From Marinifilum flexuosum (GTDB lineage Bacteria; Bacteroidota; Bacteroidia; Bacteroidales; Marinifilaceae): a stretch of DNA of 64,000 nt. The notes under the pieces are model-generated. The model searched no databases, was not told the DNA's origin, and saw only the letters and a list, made by a program, of their open reading frames with translations. The stretch spans positions 124,001-188,000 of the forward strand of contig NZ_RAPQ01000011.1 of the NCBI RefSeq assembly GCF_003610555.1, read 5' to 3'. Position numbers and translations under genes: made by a program. Of this stretch, positions 58,335 through 64,000 are shown in pieces (within the stretch, counting starts at the first letter, position 1; each line of letters begins with the position of its first letter).

Positions 58335-58820
58335 TTAATAATATTTTCCTGTCTCTAAGTTGCGTTTCATTTCTGAATGTTCTTTTACAATGCCGTGCAT
58401 GGCAATAAAAATTCCTTTGTCCATTAGGTTGGCAGTGGCGATTGCGCATCCCAGGTTAATGGGAGCTTCCGAATTGGAAAACCTTTCAGGTCGCATTGCC
58501 CCGGTTATTACCACCAGCTTATCGCCGACCTTTTTGCTAAGATAATCTGCGGTTTCACCCATGGTGTCGGTGCCATGGGTTACAATGAATTTGTCACCTT
58601 CGTGATGGTTTATCAAATCAGCCAGGTTCTGTCGGTCCTCTTCTGTAATTTCAAGACTGTCTTTTTGACAAGATGTAAGCACTTCGAATTCAAAGGAAGG
58701 ATCGAGTTTTTCCAAAATACGCTTGGTAGCCGGTTCTCCAAATTCAAATGCCCAACCTTTTGTTGTGTGGGGGTAATCCTTATCAATGGTTCCTCCGGTT
58801 TGTACAAATACTAATTTCAT
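58335..58820 (-). CDS. Short asparaginase-domain protein
   Basis: 161 residues, about half the length of a normal L-asparaginase. It contains the N-terminal nucleophile motif QTGGTID and the second catalytic motif THGTDTMGETA, then ends shortly after VVITGAMRPERFSNSEAP. The C-terminal dimerisation/lid domain is absent, and the frame ends in its own stop (NLETGKYY) with no similarity in the following bases, so it appears to be one of the natural single-domain asparaginase-like proteins and not a truncation. It lies 44 bases behind the ClpP-like gene. The activity is uncertain. Confidence 0.82.
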   Translation of the reverse strand: MKLVFVQTGGTIDKDYPHTTKGWAFEFGEPATKRILEKLDPSFEFEVLTSCQKDSLEITEEDRQNLADLINHHEGDKFIVTHGTDTMGETADYLSKKVGDKLVVITGAMRPERFSNSEAPINLGCAIATANLMDKGIFIAMHGIVKEHSEMKRNLETGKYY

Positions 58821-58864
58821 GTATTCACATTTGGTTTTAAGAATTTACTACAATGATAAGATTC

Positions 58865-59512
58865 TTATGAATCGATACCAATTTTCATGTCCTGAATTGG
58901 CTCTGTGGTGATTTGATATTCGATTAACTCTTTGTCGCTCATCCAATAGATATCATTAGCAGCTGCAGATTCGATGGTATAGTAATAGAATTTCTCAGCT
59001 TCTGCTTTGCTCCAACCCACAGCCATGTAATAATCAATATACGGTTGGTGATATTCGTGTCCTTTTGGGAAATCGGTGGCAACTTTACCTTCACCAGCCC
59101 AGGAGTGCACACCTACTTTGGCTCCTTTTTTAATAATGCGCTTCTTTCCTGACAGGAAAAAGTCAGTTCCTCCTGATGCAATCATACTTTTGGATTCCAA
59201 TACAAACACCAGGTGTTTTTTCGATATCCATTTCGCTACTTCCAGATTGGCTTCATCATCTACTGATCCCGGAACTTCCAACATTACCAAAGTATCGATA
59301 TTCTGATGTTCGGTAAATATTGTTTTAAACTGCTCTGGGGTTTTGGCATTAATTAAACCATCCATGTATAAGGTTTTGCCTTTTACTTTAAGCTCGGTTT
59401 GTTCGGTTAGGTTACTAACAATAGCAAATGTAAGATCCTGTAAAAATGGAATTTGCGTAAAAGAAAGGCCTAGTGCAGCCACAACGATTAATGCGATAAA
59501 TACTTTCTTCAT
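58865..59512 (-). CDS. Exported ClpP/crotonase-like protein (COG3904-type)
   Basis: 215 residues from the ATG at 59512; upstream TTG/GTG codons in frame would run into the hairpin and were rejected. Signal peptide or anchor MKKVFIALIVVAALGLSF. The mature part looks like the periplasmic ClpP-like family: VLESKSMIASGGTDFFLSG, with a candidate nucleophile Ser in IASGGTD, and AKVGVHSWAGEG with the candidate His. It could be a small serine protease. It is cotranscribed with the asparaginase-domain gene, and a terminator hairpin lies only 27 bases before its ATG. Confidence 0.7.
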   Translation of the reverse strand: MKKVFIALIVVAALGLSFTQIPFLQDLTFAIVSNLTEQTELKVKGKTLYMDGLINAKTPEQFKTIFTEHQNIDTLVMLEVPGSVDDEANLEVAKWISKKHLVFVLESKSMIASGGTDFFLSGKKRIIKKGAKVGVHSWAGEGKVATDFPKGHEYHQPYIDYYMAVGWSKAEAEKFYYYTIESAAANDIYWMSDKELIEYQITTEPIQDMKIGIDS

Positions 59513-59544
59513 ATAAATATGCTTTAATGTTGGTGCATAAAAAA

Positions 59545-59675
59545 TTCCGTACACCAACTAATTATAATTAGTTAAGGTATACGGAATTCTCCCGTAAGAT
59601 CTGAACTTATTTCCCCAATGTCTTCCTTACGCTGGAAAATAAGCTTGTAGCCATGTGCTACGATTTATGTTCGAC
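59545..59675 (-). ncRNA. Candidate structured RNA ending in a terminator (sRNA or 5' attenuator)
   Basis: On the minus strand the transcript would hold GTAGC/GCTAC (59657-59661 with 59647-59651), CTTATTTTCC pairing with GGGGAAATAAG (59634-59643 with 59606-59616), GTAAG/CTTAC (59626-59630 with 59594-59598), a TACGG/CCGTA stem (59592-59596 with 59580-59584), and a long terminator stem 59545-59586 followed by six T. CCGTA is shared by the TACGG stem and the terminator, so the two are mutually exclusive, as in attenuators. Promoter-like TAATTTG (59683-59689) and TATAATTG lie just upstream. A separate terminator isolates the preceding gene. No known riboswitch class was recognised. Confidence 0.5.
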
Positions 59676-59759
59676 AATTATACAAATTATTTTTAAAATG
59701 AACTATCATCATACAAAAGAATTAATAGGTAGATTTGATTCGACGTACTAGAGAAACAA

Positions 59760-59788
59760 AAAGAGACATAGTTGAACTATGTCTCTTT
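59760..59788. terminator. Terminator after the SRPBCC/GyrI gene
   Basis: AAAGAGACATAG and CTATGTCTCTTT are perfect arms around TTGAA, with T-rich tails on both strands. Confidence 0.85.
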
Positions 59789-59804
59789 TAAATATTTAAT
59801 GCAC

Positions 59805-60731
59805 TTATTGTTTGATTGCCATGCAGATATCAGAAATCAAATCTTTCGGCTCTGTCTCCATTGGACTGTTGCGGTAGAATTCCATTGGAGGAATCTTCTT
59901 GTTTTGTTTAAACTCTTTGGCTCTTTCCATGGCCATAATGGCACTCCATCCATTCCCGGAAAGTTCGTAAGGGCCAATGTGACGTACCGTATGTATTTTG
60001 GTAGCCGGAAGATTACCTTTGTGCATTCCGGCAGGTATGCTTTCAGGATCTGATTTGATTCCAACTCCAGAAGTATATACTACCCTGTTTTTGTTGAAAT
60101 CAAACTTGTGATACACCGAGAACCAATCGCAGGTAACTACATCTTCGTTTTCTTTTGCGAATTCTGCCAGCTTTTTAAAATCAGCTTCCATTACCTCACC
60201 GATATTATCGATGGTGCATTCGCTTTTTAGACCAACAAAATTACAGCCTTCAAATTGCGATTCACCAAGAAACTCCAGCTTAGCTTCTACTGTATCTTTT
60301 TCGATATAATCTTTCAGCATCAACAAACCACGATCGTAATCCATACCAATTAAGCGTTCCATCATGTTTTTCATCCAGAACATGAAAAATGGGAGAGAAC
60401 CTTCCATGGTCCATGTCAATTTGGTATTGTTGTCATCAACTTTTTCGATGATAAAGTCACTTTTCGATTGTGATTTCCATGGTTTCAGAAATTGCAAATC
60501 ATACTTAATTACTGATTCTTCTTCGGCAACGATTTTAATGATTCCGGATCCGATACGTTTTCCTTCCCATTCGTGGGTTTTACCATGATCAGAAATGGTA
60601 TCTTTTGCTTCAGGTTCCAATATGAACCAAGGCGACCAGGCTTTCCAGTGATTGAAATCAGCAATAATGCTTTTTATCTTGTCAACACCAGCAGCAATGG
60701 TGATCGATTTTTCAATATAAGTTTTAGGCAT
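59805..60731 (-). CDS. SRPBCC domain plus GyrI-like effector-binding protein
   Basis: 308 residues. The N-terminal 145 residues form an SRPBCC (START-like) domain: YIEKSITIAAGVDKIKSII, HWKAWSPWFILEP and EGSLPFFMFWMKNMM. The C-terminal 150 residues form a GyrI/AraC-effector-binding-like domain (FVGLKSECTIDNIGEV, TKIHTVRHIGPYELSGNGW). Both bind small hydrophobic ligands, so this is probably a xenobiotic or lipid binder. Cytoplasmic. Neighbours on the same strand are a WYL regulator and a second GyrI-like protein, forming a stress or detox set. Confidence 0.85.
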   Translation of the reverse strand: MPKTYIEKSITIAAGVDKIKSIIADFNHWKAWSPWFILEPEAKDTISDHGKTHEWEGKRIGSGIIKIVAEEESVIKYDLQFLKPWKSQSKSDFIIEKVDDNNTKLTWTMEGSLPFFMFWMKNMMERLIGMDYDRGLLMLKDYIEKDTVEAKLEFLGESQFEGCNFVGLKSECTIDNIGEVMEADFKKLAEFAKENEDVVTCDWFSVYHKFDFNKNRVVYTSGVGIKSDPESIPAGMHKGNLPATKIHTVRHIGPYELSGNGWSAIMAMERAKEFKQNKKIPPMEFYRNSPMETEPKDLISDICMAIKQ

Positions 60732-60978
60732 AGGTATTTTATTTTAGGTAATTCGTTTAGAATATAAATCTTTGTTTATTTGATGGTTTTAAATCAGATT
60801 CTTAAAGTTATAAAGAATAAGAAGTTGTTACAAGAATAAATTGCTTAACAGGTTTGTATGATTATCAAGTTCAGAATCGTAAAAACAGCAAAAGTGTGCT
60901 TACAATTAATGAAATGATTTGCTTACACAATTTAATAATATAGAAAATAGTCATTGGATAATTTGAATTCAATTAATG

Positions 60979-61932
60979 CTAAGCGTCTCGGTACTTTTCG
61001 TGTAATTTTTTCACCATTTCACCTAGCATATTTTTTAAATTGGGTGGAGAAAGAATATCTACTTTATCTATCATTGCTAAAACCCAGCGAGCAAAACCGT
61101 TTAAGTCAGGATTCAGAAATTTCATGTTTACGAAATTGCCATCTTCCTGCTCACTAAGGTATCCATACCAATATTTGGCTTCATGAATATACAATGCCAT
61201 TTGTTTCTCCATTCTTAGTTCGATTTCGAAGCTTTGGTACTGCTCTTTTTCGCGTGCCAGATATTCTTCGAAAGCTTTGTCTAAAATACGATGAGAAGTT
61301 TCCTCACTAACTTCCAGGTTTCGTATCCTATCGAGTCTAAAATCACGATAATCACCTCTTAATCGGCAGTAAGCAATTAAGTGCCAGTTTAAGGCATAAA
61401 AAAGCAATCCAATGGGTTCTACTTCGCGCAAAGAATGTTCTTGCTTGTAATGGGCAAAGTATTTCAATTTTAGCACTTTCGATTTTACCAAAGCTTGCTG
61501 TATGTCCTGAAGATATATGGAGTCTCTTTGAGGAATTTCAAAAGGACCGTTAAAAACTTTAACTGAACTTTCCAACTTCTCCAGCATCGCCTTGTCCTCG
61601 GTTTTCATTACCGATTTGATTTTGTACAAAGCATTTTGAAAAGATTGATCAATGGCTTTATCGGATGTATGTGGAATTAGCTTACCTGCAATTAGAATGG
61701 CAGAAGCTTCTTCGGTTATAAACATGATAGGAGGCAAGGAGTAGTTGTCATCAATAAAGTATCCAACACCTGCCTCGGCACCAATGGGAACTCCACCTTC
61801 TTCCAAAGCACGAATATCACGATAAACGGTTCTTAGGCTAATGCCAAATCGATCCGCTATTTCTTGCGCTTTAACCACCTTTTTGGTCTGCAATTGCGTT
61901 AATATTGCCTGTAATCTGTCAATTCTGTTCAA
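60979..61932 (-). CDS. YafY-type transcriptional regulator (HTH + WYL domain)
   Basis: 317 residues. The N-terminal winged helix (RLQAILTQLQTKKVVKAQEIAD, ISLRTVYRDIRALEEGGVP) is followed by the WYL sensor domain in which YALNWHLIAYCRLRGDYRDFRLDRI is the diagnostic stretch. WYL proteins sense nucleotides or other small ligands. It is transcribed toward the SRPBCC gene and is a good candidate for regulating its two GyrI-type neighbours. Confidence 0.92.
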   Translation of the reverse strand: MNRIDRLQAILTQLQTKKVVKAQEIADRFGISLRTVYRDIRALEEGGVPIGAEAGVGYFIDDNYSLPPIMFITEEASAILIAGKLIPHTSDKAIDQSFQNALYKIKSVMKTEDKAMLEKLESSVKVFNGPFEIPQRDSIYLQDIQQALVKSKVLKLKYFAHYKQEHSLREVEPIGLLFYALNWHLIAYCRLRGDYRDFRLDRIRNLEVSEETSHRILDKAFEEYLAREKEQYQSFEIELRMEKQMALYIHEAKYWYGYLSEQEDGNFVNMKFLNPDLNGFARWVLAMIDKVDILSPPNLKNMLGEMVKKLHEKYRDA

Positions 61933-62001
61933 AACTGATATTCCTTAGCTTTAATTAAAGAGGAGTGCAGCCGTGAATAGAAAGCTGGCACTCCCATGTT
62001 T

Positions 62002-62460
62002 TTAGTTTACTTGAAATTGTATTTCAGTAATGTTATTCTCAGGTTTATCGAAATCACAATTGATGTATAGTTCTCGGCAAGATTGTCCCGGAACTATATT
62101 TTCGGCTTTCATTTCTTCCGTTAATGCTTCGTAAGAATCCTTAAGGTTTTCCCATGATCCCAAGTGGGTTTTCTTTACATGCTGATATTCTTCCAGTTTT
62201 TCCAGTTTAAATTTATCACTGCTAAATTCATTACCAAATGTGGCAACGGGCAGACAAATCTTCAACTCAAATTCTTCTAAGGTAACACAAGTTTCCCATT
62301 TGTAGATCCAATATTGTGGACCTGAAGGATGTAATCCTGCATTCACGGCTTCTTGAACAATCTCTTTTGGAAAGTCTTCAATGTTTTTCATTAAATCTTC
62401 CAAACTTGTCCTCACGACTCTCGACAATACTGTCATTTCTGGTGCTTTTGTTGTCTTCAT
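62002..62460 (-). CDS. GyrI-like small-molecule-binding protein
   Basis: 152 residues, single GyrI/effector-binding-like domain: TVLSRVVRTSLEDLMKNIEDF, EFELKICLPVA, HVKKTHLGSWENLKDSYEAL and ELYINCDFDKPENNITEIQF. Similar in design to the C-terminal half of the 59805-60731 protein. No DNA-binding part. It may titrate a ligand or inhibit an enzyme; the function is not determined. It precedes the WYL regulator by 69 bases on the same strand. Confidence 0.75.
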   Translation of the reverse strand: MKTTKAPEMTVLSRVVRTSLEDLMKNIEDFPKEIVQEAVNAGLHPSGPQYWIYKWETCVTLEEFELKICLPVATFGNEFSSDKFKLEKLEEYQHVKKTHLGSWENLKDSYEALTEEMKAENIVPGQSCRELYINCDFDKPENNITEIQFQVN

Positions 62461-62602
62461 AATTTCCGTTTTTAAATTAACAATAGAACAAAGCTAAATG
62501 ACAGTAGTGACAGCATTATGTCAGTAGGATTTTATATTTCTGAAAAAATCAGTAAATGTTTATCATTATTTCCATTCAAAGGTGACCAGGTACAATGAGA
62601 GT

Positions 62603-64000
62603 CTACCATATTGTTTTTTTCACTTCGCAACCAATATTAATCTGATCACAAACATGGTTGGCAAAACCATATCCAGCTTCTGAATAGATATCGTAAACCG
62701 CATCTACATTCATTTTTTCCAGTTGTTGGCGCTCATCTTCGAATCGGGCAATGGCTGCAATGTTTCCTTTGTAAGGAGTCTTTTTTAATCGTTCTACCGA
62801 GAAAAGATTGGATGCGTGATCGTTCATGCAAAGCATTACCAAACGCACATTGTGGTTCTTTGATTTTTGGAAAATGTTTTCCCAGAATTCACTATCTGCC
62901 GCATCATCCTGTTGGATGTTTTTGCCTTCTCTTTTTAATCGCTGAACCACATCGTAATTGTAATCAAGCCCAAGCACTTTACGGCCATAGGTTCTATTTA
63001 ATTGCTCGTATACTGCCATTCCCAGCTTACCCATACCAAAAACCAGAATTTCTGCATCGCCAATATCAAAAGCTTTATCGTAAACCAATCGTTTATCGGT
63101 CTCGAATTTTTTCAAATGCTTGCGAATTCCTGAGTATATTTTGTGAGCATTCGAGTTTAAAGGAGAGGATATGATAAAGGTTATGGCAACCGAGATGGCT
63201 ATGGATACCAACCAATCGGAAGGAATCAGACCTTTGCCCACTGCTATTGAGGCTACTATGAGCCCAAACTCACTAAAATTGGCCAAAGCCAAAGATGTAA
63301 AGACCGAGGTTCGTGCACGAACTCTAAATCTGGTTAAAACCAAAAAATATAGTATTACCTTGAAGTTTATGGCTATGGCAAGTACAAGGGCAAGAATCAA
63401 CATCTGCAAGCTTGGTAAGCCAATTAAACCAATGGAGAGGAAGAAGCCAATTAGAAAGATATCTTTAAAGCTCATTAAAGAATCGGCCAATTCTTTTGCT
63501 TTCTTGTGATTTGAAATTAAGATTCCAACTACCAAAGCTCCCAAATCGGCTTTTAAACCAACAAACTTGAACAATTCTGCACCTACAACAAAGGCCAGGA
63601 AAAAGCCATATAGTATTAATATCTCGCCATGACCAATTTTTTCCAATATCAGTAATAGGACTGGACGGATGATAACGAATAGCACCGGTAATCCTATGGC
63701 CCAGTAGCTTGGAAGTTTTCCTGCTACCAGTACAATATAGAAAACGGCAAATATGTCTTGAATAATGAGTATACCAATAGATAACACCCCGTATGCAGAT
63801 TTCAATTCACTTTTTTCTTCCAGAATTTTTACTGCATAAATGGTACTTGAGAAACTGAGCGCAAAACCGATGATTAATGCTTGCTGCCAGGTAAAATCAG
63901 TAAATATATGTAGTGAGGTATAACTTAATCCAAATAGAATAACTGCCATGAGCAGTGTAACCAGTAACATATGAATGGACGCACCTCCCCATATTTCGCG
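62603..64000 (-). CDS. Cation/proton antiporter of KefB (CPA2) type with TrkA-N domain, partial at 5' end
   Basis: The reading frame is open to base 64000 (REIWGGASIH precedes an internal Met at 63970), so the true start lies beyond the right edge; about 465 residues are present. Roughly ten membrane segments occupy residues 10-300 (ALIIGFALSFSSTIYAVKIL carries the CPA2 half-helix signature; GILIIQDIFAVFYIVLV has the conserved Gln-Asp), followed by a Rossmann-type TrkA-N/RCK domain (AEILVFGMGKLGMAVYEQL) that binds NAD(H) or a regulatory nucleotide. It exchanges K+ or Na+ for H+ across the inner membrane. The first membrane helices are missing here. Confidence 0.9.
   Translation of the reverse strand, partial: REIWGGASIHMLLVTLLMAVILFGLSYTSLHIFTDFTWQQALIIGFALSFSSTIYAVKILEEKSELKSAYGVLSIGILIIQDIFAVFYIVLVAGKLPSYWAIGLPVLFVIIRPVLLLILEKIGHGEILILYGFFLAFVVGAELFKFVGLKADLGALVVGILISNHKKAKELADSLMSFKDIFLIGFFLSIGLIGLPSLQMLILALVLAIAINFKVILYFLVLTRFRVRARTSVFTSLALANFSEFGLIVASIAVGKGLIPSDWLVSIAISVAITFIISSPLNSNAHKIYSGIRKHLKKFETDKRLVYDKAFDIGDAEILVFGMGKLGMAVYEQLNRTYGRKVLGLDYNYDVVQRLKREGKNIQQDDAADSEFWENIFQKSKNHNVRLVMLCMNDHASNLFSVERLKKTPYKGNIAAIARFEDERQQLEKMNVDAVYDIYSEAGYGFANHVCDQINIGCEVKKTIW

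Noticed and set aside
58101-58449. Minus-strand ORFs of 61 and 66 codons downstream of the asparaginase gene
   Set aside because: One spans a perfect hairpin, the other overlaps the asparaginase gene out of frame; no start context or similarity.

Overview
This is AT-rich bacterial chromosome, most likely from a Bacteroidota organism and probably a marine Bacteroidales/Marinifilaceae-type anaerobe or facultative anaerobe. The evidence is a SusC/SusD pair, many TonB-dependent receptors with carboxypeptidase-regulatory N-terminal domains, Bacteroidota-only families (DUF4876, DUF6850, DUF4857, DUF5117/5118), a GldM-like domain, and promoter boxes of the Bacteroidota type (TAnnTTTG). Genus is inference. 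No tRNA, rRNA or CRISPR array was seen.

Layout. 1-9.9 kb is housekeeping: a haem pair (hemD, and hemL cut by the left edge), a RelA-type (p)ppGpp synthetase with a degenerate hydrolase domain, dnaX with an apparent slippage site, monomeric icd, and a hemerythrin protein overlapping a LuxR regulator with a degenerate receiver. 10.4-20 kb is one long operon: TonB receptor, DUF4876 lipoprotein, DUF6850 barrel, two-gene ABC transporter, DUF4857 protein, OB-fold lipoprotein and PepSY-type membrane protein. It looks like a metal or metal-chelate acquisition system. 20-26 kb is AT-rich accessory DNA: two unrecognised genes, eight 21-bp tandem repeats and an ISL3-type transposase relic. 26-29.6 kb is a cobalamin-riboswitch operon (TonB receptor plus CbiK-like lipoprotein).

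29.9-40.4 kb is a peptide/protein-use locus: LytS-type sensor kinase, zinc metalloprotease, SusC, SusD and LytTR response regulator, with the two-component pair split around the effector genes. 40.6-50.7 kb holds the most unusual gene set: two paralogous secreted WD40-caspase proteins in tandem behind an LPP20/DUF4384 protein, and two paralogous small acidic-tailed proteins on either side of the block, with a SpoU methyltransferase inside. 50.8-54.6 kb has an AraC regulator, an HU-like/DUF4469 protein and a 1.9-kb gene-free stretch packed with palindromes, including a five-unit array of about 270-bp repeats.

54.6-64 kb has a GxxExxY protein beside a hairpin element, a GldM-like lipoprotein with a membrane patatin, HU, a short asparaginase-domain protein with a secreted ClpP-like protein behind a candidate structured RNA, a SRPBCC/GyrI/WYL-regulator cluster, and a KefB-type cation/proton antiporter cut by the right edge.

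Strongest leads for something undescribed: the duplicated WD40-caspase block with its flanking acidic-tail proteins, the palindrome array at 52.9-54.4 kb, the structured RNA at about 59.55-59.68 kb, and the dnaX slippage site.
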